From contig WYBE01000076.1 in the NCBI GenBank assembly GCA_011526045.1, positions 1-59,893 of the forward strand: a stretch of 59,893 nucleotides of DNA, given 5' to 3'. The DNA comes from Nevskiales bacterium (GTDB lineage Bacteria > Pseudomonadota > Gammaproteobacteria > Steroidobacterales > GCA-2729495). The notes under the pieces are model-generated. The model saw only the letters and a program-made list of their open reading frames with translations, made no database searches and was not told the origin of the DNA. A program made the position numbers and the translations under genes. This document shows positions 21,520 through 30,670 of this stretch, piece after piece; the first letter of the stretch is position 1, and the number at the start of each line of letters is the position of its first letter.

Positions 21520-22716
21520 CTACATCTCGTGGCGCGGCCCGAGATAGCCGCGCAACCGGGCGGCCACTTCAGCGGGCGTAAGCGTCGGGCGCGGCAGATC
21601 TGGCGTGACGCCCGCACGAATCGGAACATAGATGAATCGCAGCCCCGGAATACGCCAGTCGACGAACTCCCGCAGTTCGTCCGGATCACTGGCCGCCAGC
21701 ACCCGCGGGTAGCCGCTCGCTGCGACGAGCGCGCGAAAATCCACGTTGGGCGCGACCGTCGCCTGGCCGCCGGTGGACTCGTGCATGCCGTTGTCGAGCA
21801 GGATGTGGACGAGATTCACGGGCCGCTCATTGCCGATCGTCGCGAGCACGCCGAGACGCATCAGGAGCGCACCGTCACCGTCGATCACCACGACGCGCTT
21901 TTCCGGCCGAGCCACCGCGAGGCCGAGCCCGAGGCTCGCGGCGCAGCCCATCGACCCGACCATGTACAGCTGGCAGGGACGATCCCCCAGAGCGTACAGC
22001 TCCCGCCCGGTATAACCGGTGGCAGCGATGGCGACGTCTTCGTTGTGCAGCACCATCTGGATCGCGCCGAGCATCTGCCGGCGGGTCGCGTTGGCCCTGG
22101 CCTCCATGGGCGAGCTGGCGCGCCGGCGCGGTTCGCGCGGTGCCGGCGCCGGGATGTGCGAGTCGGCCACGCTGCCCTTGCGCATGACCAGCGCAAACGG
22201 CCGCTGCTCGGCGTTCATGTAGGCGCAGGCGCGATCGAGGGTCGGTCCGATCGCGTCCGGCGTCGTGGGGAATTCCGCCCAGGGCATGCCCATCAGCTCG
22301 AGCATCCGCGGCGTGATCGCGCCCATCAGCTCATGCTGCGGCTCGTCGGCCGCACCGCCCGGCTCACCGCGCCAGGTCACGATGAGCAGCACGGGTATGC
22401 GGAAGGTCCAGGTGAGCGACGTCAGCGGGTTGACTGCGTTGCCGAGTCCGGAATTCTGGAACATCGCGATGCTCGGCAGGCCGCCGAGCGCCGCGCCGGC
22501 GGCGATCGCCACCGCGTCGCCCTCGTTGGCGGCGCCGATGTAACGCAGTCGTCGCTCAGTCGGCTGCGCCAGGCCGGCGAAGGATACCGGTGCCGCCGCC
22601 GCGGCGCGGCTCGCCACGTAGTTGATGAAAGGCGTGAGGTAGGAGCACGGCACGCCCGTGTAGAGGCCGAAGCCGCGCTCACGCGCCGCCTCGATGAACT
22701 GCCCGGCTTCGATCAC
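21520..22716 (-). CDS. Phosphonopyruvate decarboxylase
   Basis: This 398-residue TPP enzyme has an N-terminal domain with [17 protein letters not shown], then [20 protein letters not shown] (the conserved Glu), [14 protein letters not shown] and a C-terminal TPP motif [13 protein letters not shown]...[13 protein letters not shown]. These match phosphonopyruvate decarboxylases such as Fom2/AepY/Ppd. It converts phosphonopyruvate to phosphonoacetaldehyde, pulling the unfavourable PEP mutase reaction forward. GTG at 22716 overlaps the PEP mutase stop (GTGA), fixing the start and implying coupling. The N- and C-terminal TPP parts are in one chain, as in most members. Confidence 0.93.
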   Translation of the reverse strand: MIEAGQFIEAARERGFGLYTGVPCSYLTPFINYVASRAAAAAPVSFAGLAQPTERRLRYIGAANEGDAVAIAAGAALGGLPSIAMFQNSGLGNAVNPLTSLTWTFRIPVLLIVTWRGEPGGAADEPQHELMGAITPRMLELMGMPWAEFPTTPDAIGPTLDRACAYMNAEQRPFALVMRKGSVADSHIPAPAPREPRRRASSPMEARANATRRQMLGAIQMVLHNEDVAIAATGYTGRELYALGDRPCQLYMVGSMGCAASLGLGLAVARPEKRVVVIDGDGALLMRLGVLATIGNERPVNLVHILLDNGMHESTGGQATVAPNVDFRALVAASGYPRVLAASDPDELREFVDWRIPGLRFIYVPIRAGVTPDLPRPTLTPAEVAARLRGYLGPRHEM

Positions 22717-24452
22717 GTAAAGCGCCCCGCCTGCAGCACGTCGGCGAGACTGTCCACGTCGAGCCAGTGGCCGGTCGTATAGACGACACGGATGCGCTCG
22801 CCGCGCTCGACCAGCTCGGTGAGCAGGTGATGCAGCTTGGCGCTGCGATGAGCGGGATCCTGCGCCATCGCGGCAACCACAGCGCGCAGGCGCGGCAGCG
22901 CGCGGGCGCTCACCTTGAGAAAGCCCATCCACTCGCCGTGGCAATCCCCTTCGGCAAGGTCCTCCGCGCAGCGGCGCAGGTAGATCTCGCGGTAGAAGGC
23001 CTGGCGGGAATGCGGTTCGCTGCAGGCGACATAGTCGGCGGCGCGACCGCGGTTCACCGACTCGCGCCAGTCGGTATCGACGACGATCACGAAGTCGTCC
23101 ACCGGCTCGGCCAGATGGTCGATGATGTAGCGGCGGAAAATCACGTCGCCGTAGGAAACGAAGAGATCGCTGCCGTCATCGGGATCGGCGGCCAGCGCGA
23201 GCGCGAGCGAGCGCAGCTCGCCGCTCGCCGCGTACTCGGCATTGTCCACGTAGCCGAGACCCGGCAGGTCGATCGCCTGCGGCAGGTAGCCGCGCACCAC
23301 CGTGATGCGCTTGATCCCCGCGGCGTTGTAGGCGGCGACGATGTGCGCCAGCAACGGCTGGCCGCGGATCTCGACCATCGCCTTCGGCCGGTCGGCAGTG
23401 AGCTCTCCGAGTGCGGAGCCGCGCGACGCGGCCAGTACGATCACGCGCGCATCCTTGCCCTGGCGCGGCAGGTAACGCTCCTCGGCTTGCTGCAGCTCCG
23501 AGGCGCCCTGCAACCGGAATATCTCCTTCACCGGCGCGATGCGGTCTTCGATCGAGCGCAGGTTCTGCTCGCGCGCCAGTGTCGCCGCACACTGCTGCAT
23601 GGCCGGGATCGCGGCACGCAACAGGTGATTGGCCCAGATCGCGATGGAGAATCCGGCCTCGCGCAGGACTTCCGTCGGCGTCGCGTAGTACTTGGTCGGC
23701 ACGATCACCACCGGGCTGCGGTCGGCCCACTCGCGCTTGAAGGCCAGCACTTCTTTCGGCGAGGCGAGTGCGCTGTGGATCAGGATTCCGTCGGCGCCGG
23801 CGGCATGGTAGGCCTCGGCCCGGCGCAGCGCCTCACCGAGCCCCCAGCCGGCGATGAATGCCTCGACCCGGGTGATGATCGAGAAGTCGTCGTCGCGTTG
23901 CGCATCCTTGCCGGCCTTGATCCGGCTGCAGAACTCGTCGATCTCGGCCAACTGCTGCTTCTCCCCGTCGATGAAGCTGTTGGTCTTTGGGTACAGCTTG
24001 TCCTCGATGCAGACAGCGGCAATGCCGCGCTGCTCGAGCTTGCGCACGAGGCGTCGCACATTGTTGAAGTTGCCGTAGCCGGTATCCCCGTCGAGCAGGA
24101 TCGGGACGGTGGTCGCGTCCACCATGAACTCCAGCATCTCCAGGACCTGCGTCCAGGAGGCCTCGTTGCTGTCGCGCACGCCGTATTGCGCCGACATGCA
24201 CAGGCCGCCGGCCCACAGCCCCTGGAAGCCCGCCTCCTCGGCGATGCGCGCGCTCACGCCGTTGTGCGCTTCCAGCAGGAACTCCAGCTGCGGACTGGCG
24301 AGCAGTTGGCGAAAGCGCGTCGTCCTGCGCGGCCGCGCGGGGACGACGGAGACCTGCACCAGCGATACCGGCCGCTCTGCGCGACCCGGCGGCGCGTGGC
24401 CTGCAGCAGTCGCGGGAGCCGGCTCGCCTTCCGTTCCGTCGTTTGCGCTCAT
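22713..24452 (-). CDS. Phosphoenolpyruvate mutase fused to a nucleotidyltransferase
   Basis: This 579-residue two-domain protein starts with PEP mutase at about residues 45-320. It has the diagnostic [10 protein letters not shown] (150-159, the EDKX5NS motif) and metal aspartates D121/D123 ([10 protein letters not shown]). That motif separates true mutases from isocitrate lyase relatives. Residues ~335-579 are a nucleotidyltransferase ([20 protein letters not shown], then [32 protein letters not shown]). Such fusions are known in AEP-modified glycan and lipid loci. The first domain makes phosphonopyruvate from PEP; the second probably makes CMP-AEP. The start ATG overlaps the dioxygenase stop (ATGA). 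The first ~40 residues are low-complexity. Confidence 0.94.
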   Translation of the reverse strand: MSANDGTEGEPAPATAAGHAPPGRAERPVSLVQVSVVPARPRRTTRFRQLLASPQLEFLLEAHNGVSARIAEEAGFQGLWAGGLCMSAQYGVRDSNEASWTQVLEMLEFMVDATTVPILLDGDTGYGNFNNVRRLVRKLEQRGIAAVCIEDKLYPKTNSFIDGEKQQLAEIDEFCSRIKAGKDAQRDDDFSIITRVEAFIAGWGLGEALRRAEAYHAAGADGILIHSALASPKEVLAFKREWADRSPVVIVPTKYYATPTEVLREAGFSIAIWANHLLRAAIPAMQQCAATLAREQNLRSIEDRIAPVKEIFRLQGASELQQAEERYLPRQGKDARVIVLAASRGSALGELTADRPKAMVEIRGQPLLAHIVAAYNAAGIKRITVVRGYLPQAIDLPGLGYVDNAEYAASGELRSLALALAADPDDGSDLFVSYGDVIFRRYIIDHLAEPVDDFVIVVDTDWRESVNRGRAADYVACSEPHSRQAFYREIYLRRCAEDLAEGDCHGEWMGFLKVSARALPRLRAVVAAMAQDPAHRSAKLHHLLTELVERGERIRVVYTTGHWLDVDSLADVLQAGRFT

Positions 24453-25234
24453 ACGCGGTAGCGATATTCCCGGCCCGCTTCGCGCTCGATGTCCGGCGGA
24501 TAGCTCGCGCGCTTGTCGGCATAGTACTGCGACAGGTGGTCGCCCTCGCAGGCACGGTTATAGGTGTAATACAGCACCCGTCGCGCCTCGGCGGTGCGAT
24601 TCGGCGCGGAGCGGTGCGGGATGAAGGAATCGAAGAACACCACGTCCCCGGGCTCCGCTTCGATGTGGGTCCAGTGGACCCCGGCGAGCTGCGCAGCCGT
24701 CAGCGGCTCCCACTCCTGGCCGATGAGCTGATGGGAGCCGTGATAATCGGCCGCCATCTCGAGGCAGCCGTTGGCCACCGTCGCGCGATCGACGGCCACC
24801 AGCGCCGTGATGTGCAGGCGCGCGTAGCGCGCCCAGCCGGCCTGCACGTCCTGGTGCGCCTCGAAGCCGCCACCGCCCGGAAGTTTGAAGTTGATCTTGT
24901 CCTTGAACAGCACCACCGGTTCGCCGAGCAACTGCGCGCAGGATCCGGCCAGTTCCGTGCCGCCGGCGAGCGCCTGCAGGCCGGCGTGGTACGGCAGCAC
25001 GTTCTCCATGCGGTTGAGGATGCGCGCGCCGGTGGCGTCGGTCTCGAAATACATCATGTGGCGCCCTGCCGTTTCCGGCCAGCGCTGCACCTCGTCGGTC
25101 CAGCGCCGGATCTGCCCGACGGCAGCGGGCGCAAACATCTGGCGGACGACCAGGTACCCGTCGCGCCTGAACGTCTGCACCTGGGATGGAGTCAGCAGCC
25201 CCGGCAAGGCGTCCGCTCTGGCAGTAGATTGCAC
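24449..25234 (-). CDS. PhyH-type Fe(II)/2-oxoglutarate dioxygenase, probable phosphonate hydroxylase
   Basis: This 261-residue protein has the PhyH pattern: [12 protein letters not shown] at the start, the iron facial triad H127-x-D129 ([11 protein letters not shown]) and H207 ([13 protein letters not shown]), followed by an arginine-rich stretch that can bind 2-oxoglutarate. It is the gene upstream of and coupled to PEP mutase. PhnY*-type enzymes of this family hydroxylate AEP at C1, so this enzyme could make 1-hydroxy-AEP; its real substrate could be free AEP, CMP-AEP or a polymer. The start is GTG at 25234 with AGGA about 10 nt upstream. No PhnZ is present to continue degradation. Confidence 0.83.
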   Translation of the reverse strand: MQSTARADALPGLLTPSQVQTFRRDGYLVVRQMFAPAAVGQIRRWTDEVQRWPETAGRHMMYFETDATGARILNRMENVLPYHAGLQALAGGTELAGSCAQLLGEPVVLFKDKINFKLPGGGGFEAHQDVQAGWARYARLHITALVAVDRATVANGCLEMAADYHGSHQLIGQEWEPLTAAQLAGVHWTHIEAEPGDVVFFDSFIPHRSAPNRTAEARRVLYYTYNRACEGDHLSQYYADKRASYPPDIEREAGREYRYRV

Positions 25235-25253
25235 TTGATGTATATCCTATAAC

Positions 25254-25487
25254 TTATTGTTTATCAGCATGTTCTATTTGCAACCCAAACCAGCGATAGA
25301 GCACGGCGGACTCCAGCGGCGACAGGTCGAATCGGTGCGAGGCTGCCTCGATCGAACCGGCCGTGCGCTGCGGCTGCTCAGCAAGCCAGAACATCGCGCG
25401 CCGCAGCGCTTCACTCTCCGGAAGCAGGCCTCCCGCATTCACACGCGCGATTGTCCGCTGCCGGACGGTGCGCCGCAATGGCCGCAA
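25254..25487 (-). CDS. Small uncharacterised protein heading the phosphonate genes
   Basis: This frame of up to 77 residues uses a TTG start at 25487; a GTG at 25442 would give 62 residues, and I see no ribosome binding site that decides. The readable core is LLPESEALRRAMFWLAEQPQ, then SHRFDLSPLESAVLYRWFGL. It looks helical, with no membrane segment or signal. It ends 19 bp before the dioxygenase start and begins 30 bp after the lyase gene, so it is probably co-transcribed. I do not recognise a family. Confidence 0.6.
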   Translation of the reverse strand: MRPLRRTVRQRTIARVNAGGLLPESEALRRAMFWLAEQPQRTAGSIEAASHRFDLSPLESAVLYRWFGLQIEHADKQ

Positions 25488-25517
25488 CCGCCGCCCGCAT
25501 CACGCGGAAAGAGCCGC

Positions 25518-26381
25518 TCAGCGGTACCGGTCCCCCTCGCGCAGCATCGCCTCCGTGCCGATCAGATCGTTGAGGGCGGGAAAATCGAGCATGCGATCGA
25601 GCATGTTGCGCGTCGTGCCGTCGCGGCCGAGCGTCGCGAGATAGTCGGTCGCGGCGTGGCCGACCACGCGCACCATCGCGCCGGGGAAGATCGCCAGCCG
25701 GAAACCCAGGCGGCTGAGTTCGTCAATCGAGAGGAGCGGGCTGCGACCGCCTTCCACCATGTTGGCGAGCAGTGGCACCCGGCCGCCCAGCTCGCGACCG
25801 ACGCGCTCGAACTGTTCCACCGAGCGCAGCGCCTCGACGAACAGCACGTCGGCCCCGGCCTGCACATAGGCATGTGCCCGCTCGAGCCCCGCCTCGAAAC
25901 CATCCACGGCCACGGCATCGGTGCGCGCCACGATGGCGGTATCGGCATCGCGACGCGCATCCTGTGCAGCGCGGATCTTGCCGAGCATTTCCTCGCGCGT
26001 GACCAGCGTCTTGCCGTCGAGGTGCCCGCAGCGCTTCGGCATGGTCTGGTCTTCGAGCTGGATTGCGGAGGCCCCCATGCTCTCCAGCAGGCGCACCGTG
26101 CGCTGCACGTTGAGCGCATTGCCGAAGCCATTGTCGCCGTCCACGATCAACGGCAGTTCGATCCGCTCGCGGATTGCCGCGACCACGCCCGCCACCTCGC
26201 TGAGCGTGGTCAGCCCGATATCCGGCCGGCCGATGCGGGTGAAGGCGATGCTCGCGCCGCTGACGTAGGCGCAGCCGAAACCCGCCCGCTCCACCAGCAG
26301 CGCGGTCAAGGCGTCGTAACAGCCAGGGGCAATGAAGGCTGGGCCCGCAAGCAGTTCCCGCAGGCGGCGTGCATGTGACAT
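25518..26381 (-). CDS. Isocitrate-lyase-superfamily C-C lyase (dimethylmalate/methylisocitrate lyase-like)
   Basis: This 287-residue TIM-barrel protein has metal aspartates D81/D83 (IVDGDNGFGN), E110 and the lyase motif KRCGH (116-120, in EDQTMPKRCGHLDGK). A cysteine there marks a C-C bond lyase, not a PEP mutase (EDKX5NS) or a phosphonopyruvate hydrolase. Relatives split 2-methylisocitrate, 2,3-dimethylmalate or similar 2-hydroxyacids into pyruvate or an oxoacid plus a carboxylic acid. The ATG shares a base with the leuD-like stop (TGATG), so it is coupled to the hydro-lyase that probably makes its substrate. Confidence 0.87.
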   Translation of the reverse strand: MSHARRLRELLAGPAFIAPGCYDALTALLVERAGFGCAYVSGASIAFTRIGRPDIGLTTLSEVAGVVAAIRERIELPLIVDGDNGFGNALNVQRTVRLLESMGASAIQLEDQTMPKRCGHLDGKTLVTREEMLGKIRAAQDARRDADTAIVARTDAVAVDGFEAGLERAHAYVQAGADVLFVEALRSVEQFERVGRELGGRVPLLANMVEGGRSPLLSIDELSRLGFRLAIFPGAMVRVVGHAATDYLATLGRDGTTRNMLDRMLDFPALNDLIGTEAMLREGDRYR

Positions 26382-26890
26382 CAGCGTGGCTCCCGCGGCG
26401 GCATCGTGAGCCGCCGCTTCAGGTAGGGCATCAGGCCGCCGGCGGCGACCATGTCCATCAGGTGCTCCGGGATGGCGGCCACCGTGTACTCGAGACCGCG
26501 TGTGCGATTGCGGATCCGGCCGGTGAACGGCTCGACCTCGACCTCGTCGCCCGTAACGAAGTCGGCGGCAGCGGGAACGACCAGCGCCGGCAAGCCAAAA
26601 TTCAGCGCGTTGCGGTAGAAGATGCGCCCGAAGGATACCGCCAGCACGGCCCCGACGCCGAGGTGGGTCAGCACCATCGCCGCCTGCTCGCGCGCCGAGC
26701 CGACGCCGAACCGCTGCCCGCCCACCACGATGTCGCCGGCACGGACCTCGCGTGCGAAGCGCGGTTCGATCGCCTCCAGGCAGTGCTGCGCCATCTCCGC
26801 CAGTGACGCCTTGAAGTATCGGCCGGGCGCCATGACGTCGGTATCGACATCGTCGCCGAAGACCCAGGCGCGACCGCTGATGGGGTTCAT
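26381..26890 (-). CDS. LeuD-type small subunit of an aconitase-family hydro-lyase
   Basis: This 169-residue protein has the swivelling-domain features: VFGDDVDTDVMAPGRYF, then GDIVVGGQRFGVGSAREQAA and IFYRNALNFGLPALVVP. The GVGSAREQA stretch is close to the LeuD G-S-S-R-E-x-A motif. The ATG at 26890 overlaps the stop of the large subunit (ATGA). The length fits short LeuD/DmdB-type subunits. It would work with the neighbouring large subunit to add or remove water on a branched unsaturated dicarboxylate. The longer frame to 27256 lies inside the large-subunit gene. Confidence 0.9.
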   Translation of the reverse strand: MNPISGRAWVFGDDVDTDVMAPGRYFKASLAEMAQHCLEAIEPRFAREVRAGDIVVGGQRFGVGSAREQAAMVLTHLGVGAVLAVSFGRIFYRNALNFGLPALVVPAAADFVTGDEVEVEPFTGRIRNRTRGLEYTVAAIPEHLMDMVAAGGLMPYLKRRLTMPPREPR

Positions 26891-28152
26891 CCGAGAAACT
26901 CGCGCGGATCGGCGATGCGGCCGGCCACCGCGGAGGCGGCTACCGTATAGGGCGAACCCAGGTAGACCCGCGCTGAATCCGCGCCCATGCGGCCGCGGAA
27001 GTTGCGGTTGGTGGAGGAGATGCACACCTCGTCCTCCGCGAGCACGCCCGCGCCGAGCGCGGCGCAGGCACCGCAGCCCGTCGGCAGCAAGGTCGCGCCC
27101 GCTGCGGTGAGGGTCGAGAGCGTGCCGTCGGCCGCCGCCTGCGCCCAGATGCGCTGGGATGACGGCGCCACGAGCAGGCGCACGCCCGGCGCCACCCGAC
27201 GGCCGCGCAGGACCTCGGCCACCTGGTGCAGATCTTCGATCTTGGCGCCCATGCACGAACCGATGTAGCCCTGGTCGATGGCGATGACGGGCAACTCCGT
27301 CACGGGCCAGGCATTCGCCGGGGAGTGTGGCAGCGCCACCTGCGGCGCAAGCGCCGCGGCGTCGTAGTCGCGCACCGCGCAGTAGGCCGCCTGCGGGTCG
27401 CTGCGCCAGTTGAGGGCATCGCCCGCCAGCTCACGTCCCGCGGCGCGCAGCGCCGCGAGCGTGGTGGCATCGGCCTCCACCAGCCCGGTCTCGGCGCCGA
27501 GTTCGGCGGCCATGTTGCACAACACCGCGCGCTCGCCGATGGACATCGCCTGCACCGTGTCCCCGCCGTACTCGATCACGCGGAACGCGTTGTCCATGCC
27601 GAGATCGCGGCACAGCGCGAGCATCACGTCCTTGGCCGTCACGCCGCGGGCAAAGCGGCCCGACCAGTTCACCCGCACGGTTTCCGGCACCGGGATCCAG
27701 ATCTCGCCGGTGACCACGACGCCGGTCATCTCGATGGCGCCAAAGCCCATGACGCAGGCACCGTAGGCGCCGCCGTTACTCGAGTGCGAGTCGCCGCCGC
27801 ACACGAACATGCCGGGCTCGATCAGCCCCTCCTCCATCAGCAGCACGTGGCCGATACCGCGCATATCGAAGAACCGGCGGATGCCGAACTCGCGGGCAAA
27901 CTCGCGGGTGAGCCGGAGGATCGCCGCCGATTCGGCATCTACCGCCGGCACGAAGTGGTCCGTGACCAGGACGATGCGCTCCGGGTCCCACACCCCGGCG
28001 CCGAGTTCGGTCAGCCGCGGCCAGATGCGCCGCGGCCCGCCCGAATCAAGCAGCAGCGCAAGGTCTACCCGGCAGATCACGATCTCGCCGGGCACGACCG
28101 CGGCCCGGCCCGAGGCCCTGGCGATGATCTTCTGTGCGAGCGTCGCTGCCAC
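26887..28152 (-). CDS. LeuC-type large subunit of an aconitase-family hydro-lyase
   Basis: This 421-residue iron-sulfur protein has MFVCGGDSHSSNGGAYGACV, a cluster cysteine in QGYIGSCMGAKIEDL and a Cys pair in LPTGCGACAAL, plus CISSTNRNFRGRMG near the end. It is shorter than bacterial LeuC (~466) and fits the LeuC-like hydro-lyases (homoaconitase, 2,3-dimethylmalate dehydratase, citraconate hydratase). Start is GTG at 28152. With the small subunit and the lyase downstream, the order is dehydratase then aldol-type cleavage. Not leucine biosynthesis: no leuA or leuB is nearby. Confidence 0.9.
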   Translation of the reverse strand: MAATLAQKIIARASGRAAVVPGEIVICRVDLALLLDSGGPRRIWPRLTELGAGVWDPERIVLVTDHFVPAVDAESAAILRLTREFAREFGIRRFFDMRGIGHVLLMEEGLIEPGMFVCGGDSHSSNGGAYGACVMGFGAIEMTGVVVTGEIWIPVPETVRVNWSGRFARGVTAKDVMLALCRDLGMDNAFRVIEYGGDTVQAMSIGERAVLCNMAAELGAETGLVEADATTLAALRAAGRELAGDALNWRSDPQAAYCAVRDYDAAALAPQVALPHSPANAWPVTELPVIAIDQGYIGSCMGAKIEDLHQVAEVLRGRRVAPGVRLLVAPSSQRIWAQAAADGTLSTLTAAGATLLPTGCGACAALGAGVLAEDEVCISSTNRNFRGRMGADSARVYLGSPYTVAASAVAGRIADPREFLG

Positions 28153-28159
28153 GACCGCG

Positions 28160-29140
28160 TCAGCCGTAGCAGCCCGCCAGGCGGCCGCGTAGCCGCGCGA
28201 GCGCCAGCACCGCGTCGAGCGAAGGTGTGCGCACGTTGCGCAGGCGCGCGAGTTCGGCCACCGCGCCGGCGATCGGATCGATCTCGATGCGGCGCGCCGC
28301 GTCGAAGTCCTGCAACATCGACGTCTTGTGCAGAGCCAGCGGCCGTGTGAGCTCCATCAGCTGGCGCGGCTGCAGCGGGATCTTCACGCCGAGCGACTGC
28401 GCGACAGCCGCCGTCTCACCCATGATCGCCTGCAGGATGCCCGCGGTGCCGGGATCGTCGAGCATCTGTCCGAGCGTTGCGGCCGTGAGCACACTCACGG
28501 GGTGGTACGCGGCATTCATCGCGAGCTTGGTCCACAGCTCCGTGCGGATGTCCTGGCGCACCGGCGCTTCGAGCCCGGCGGACTGCAGCAGCGCGCTGAC
28601 GGCGCGGACCCGCTCCGACACCGAACCGTCCGGCTCGCCGAGCGAAAACCGGTTGCCGTAGACATGCTCGACGAGCGCCGGCGCCGTCACCCGCGCAACC
28701 GGGTACACCACGCAGCCGAGTGCATGCTCCGGCCCGATCATGCGCCAGAGCGCGCCGCGCGGATCGACACTGGACAGCGTTGGGTTGATCCCGCCGGGGG
28801 TCGCCCGGAAGAAATACCACCACGGGAAACCGTTGCCGACGGTCACGACCGCCGTCGCGGCGCCGAGCAGTGGCCGCAGCGCCGGGGCAACGACGGGCAG
28901 GTCGTTCGACTTCACCGCCAGGAACAGCACGTCCTGCTGGCCTGCCTCCTGCGGACTGCCCACCGCGCGAATCTGCACCGTCTCGCGCTGGCCGCGCTCG
29001 ACCAGCGTAAGGCCACGGCTGCGAATCGCCTCGAGCTGCGCGCCGCGACAGATACCGGTTACCCGCACGCCGGCCCGCGCGAGCCGCGCGGCCAGAAAGC
29101 CGCCGATGGCGCCGACGCCGAAGATGCAGGCAGTAGTCAT
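28160..29140 (-). CDS. Ketopantoate reductase-like (PanE/ApbA) oxidoreductase
   Basis: This 326-residue protein has the N-terminal Rossmann loop (CIFGVGAIGGFLAARLARAG) and the PanE C-terminal helix with the catalytic lysine (ELWTKLAMNAAYHPVSVLTA). PanE reduces 2-ketopantoate with NADPH; many homologs act on other branched 2-oxoacids or alcohols. It lies 7 bp upstream of the LeuC-like gene and 33 bp after ubiD, so it belongs to this operon rather than pantothenate synthesis. It may interconvert an oxo and a hydroxy acid feeding the hydro-lyase. Confidence 0.87.
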   Translation of the reverse strand: MTTACIFGVGAIGGFLAARLARAGVRVTGICRGAQLEAIRSRGLTLVERGQRETVQIRAVGSPQEAGQQDVLFLAVKSNDLPVVAPALRPLLGAATAVVTVGNGFPWWYFFRATPGGINPTLSSVDPRGALWRMIGPEHALGCVVYPVARVTAPALVEHVYGNRFSLGEPDGSVSERVRAVSALLQSAGLEAPVRQDIRTELWTKLAMNAAYHPVSVLTAATLGQMLDDPGTAGILQAIMGETAAVAQSLGVKIPLQPRQLMELTRPLALHKTSMLQDFDAARRIEIDPIAGAVAELARLRNVRTPSLDAVLALARLRGRLAGCYG

Positions 29141-29173
29141 CGCTGCTGTGCGTGCTCGCGGCGCCCGCCGCTC

Positions 29174-30670
29174 CTACAGCAGGCCCGCGAGTTTCTTCGC
29201 CACCTGCTTCACGGCCGCCGGGTCGGCCTGGCTGACCTCGGCATAGTCGCTGAAGCGCTCCGGGATCTTGATGGTGGCGTCGATGCCCATCTGCTCGGAG
29301 CTGGTCGGAAACCCCTGCGGCCCTTTCGGCGCGGACGGGTCCAGCACGAACGCCTGACCGGACTTGTTCATGATGATGTCGCTCACCGGCTGCACACGCG
29401 TCTGGATCGCCCACTCCACCGCACCGAGGTCATACGGGTTCACGTCGGGGCCGACCACCACCACCAGCTTGGCGGTGCGCGGCCAGCGCCCGGCGGCGCC
29501 CCAGGCCGCATGCAGGACGTACTTGCCGAACTCCGGGTGCGGCTTGGCGGCGCCATCCACTGCGAGCTGGATCACGTAAGTCATGTTCGGCGTGACGACC
29601 GCGTCTTTCACTTCGGGGATCTTGCGCTGCAGGTCTGCCAGCAACTCCCCCTCCACCGGCATCAGCGCCATGTAGTTGTGGTCGAACGGCGGCATCATCT
29701 CGATCGTGGCATACCACATCGGATCCCGGCGATGGGTAATGCAGGTGATGTCGAAGATCGGGAACACCTGGTGCTTGTCGTAGTAGCCCACCGAGTTGGA
29801 GTGCCAGCCGATGATGTCGGTCGGCACATTCGGGCGGAACACGCCCTCGATGACATATTCGGCGGTGGCCGGCACTTCGAGATCGACCGTCTCGCACTTG
29901 ACCAGGTCCACCGGCGCACCGCGCAGTGCGCCCGCGTAATCGTATTCGTCCATGCCGAAGGGGATGCCCGTGGCCGCCGCGAGGTGCAAGGTCGGGTCCA
30001 CCTGGCAGGCAAAGGCCACCTCGAGCGGGCGGCCCATTTTCTGCGCCTTGGCGAGGTGCAGCCCGATGTGGCTCATGGGCGGATTCCAGAAGGCGAACAC
30101 CGAGATCTGCTTTTTCTGCTGCTCCTCGGTATAGCTGCCGCCGTGGGGGTGCTGGCAGTTCCAGAAGCTCGTCGCGCGGTAGGCGCCGACGTTGCGGATG
30201 CCGGTTTCCGGGTCCTTCGTCACGCCGACCCCGCCGGTGATGTACGACGCCCCTTCGCGGCCGAAGAAGACATGCGGGATATGCTTGTCGACCGAGACTT
30301 TCTCCCGCGGCACGATCACCTCCTTGCACGGTGCCGCGGCACGCTCGACCAGCCGCGGCTTGATCCAGCCCGACGGATCCTGCAGCGCCTTGAAGTGACG
30401 GATCTTGGCCTCGACCGGGTCGCGCGTGCCGAGGATCATCGCGGTGCGCTCGCGCGTGCCGTACGGGTTGAAGATGAGCGGCACGCCCGGCGTGTTGTAG
30501 CCCTCGAGCTTGTCCAGCACCAGGGCCGGGCCGTTCTGTTCCGCAAGATAACGCATCAGCGCCTGCAGCTCGTTCCTGCCGCGCTCCACGTTGAACGGAA
30601 CCTGCACGCGCCGGAGCTGGCCGATCTCCTCGAGGCGGGCGAGGAAGGCGCGCATATCCTGAAATGCCAT
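29174..30670 (-). CDS. UbiD-family prenyl-FMN-dependent decarboxylase
   Basis: This 498-residue protein has UbiD length and landmarks: RRVQVPFNVERGRNELQALM, PLIFNPYGTRERTAMILG, GASYITGGVGVTKDPETGIR, NVGAYRA and PFDHNYMALMP. UbiD enzymes (de)carboxylate unsaturated or aromatic acids using prenylated FMN made by UbiX, which is also encoded here at 33000-33590. A catabolic role is suggested by the operon partners. I start it at ATG 30670 (MAFQDMRAF), which matches family length; the frame extends to 30742 without support. The substrate cannot be told from the sequence. Confidence 0.92.
   Translation of the reverse strand: MAFQDMRAFLARLEEIGQLRRVQVPFNVERGRNELQALMRYLAEQNGPALVLDKLEGYNTPGVPLIFNPYGTRERTAMILGTRDPVEAKIRHFKALQDPSGWIKPRLVERAAAPCKEVIVPREKVSVDKHIPHVFFGREGASYITGGVGVTKDPETGIRNVGAYRATSFWNCQHPHGGSYTEEQQKKQISVFAFWNPPMSHIGLHLAKAQKMGRPLEVAFACQVDPTLHLAAATGIPFGMDEYDYAGALRGAPVDLVKCETVDLEVPATAEYVIEGVFRPNVPTDIIGWHSNSVGYYDKHQVFPIFDITCITHRRDPMWYATIEMMPPFDHNYMALMPVEGELLADLQRKIPEVKDAVVTPNMTYVIQLAVDGAAKPHPEFGKYVLHAAWGAAGRWPRTAKLVVVVGPDVNPYDLGAVEWAIQTRVQPVSDIIMNKSGQAFVLDPSAPKGPQGFPTSSEQMGIDATIKIPERFSDYAEVSQADPAAVKQVAKKLAGLL

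Noticed and set aside
25518..26381. Calling the lyase a second PEP mutase or phosphonopyruvate hydrolase because of the phosphonate neighbours
   Set aside because: It has KRCGH with the catalytic cysteine, not EDKX5NS, so it is a C-C lyase.
26381..28152. Leucine biosynthesis (leuCD) or phosphonomethylmalate isomerase
   Set aside because: No leuA/leuB and no phosphonomethylmalate synthase nearby; subunit sizes and partners fit a catabolic hydro-lyase better.
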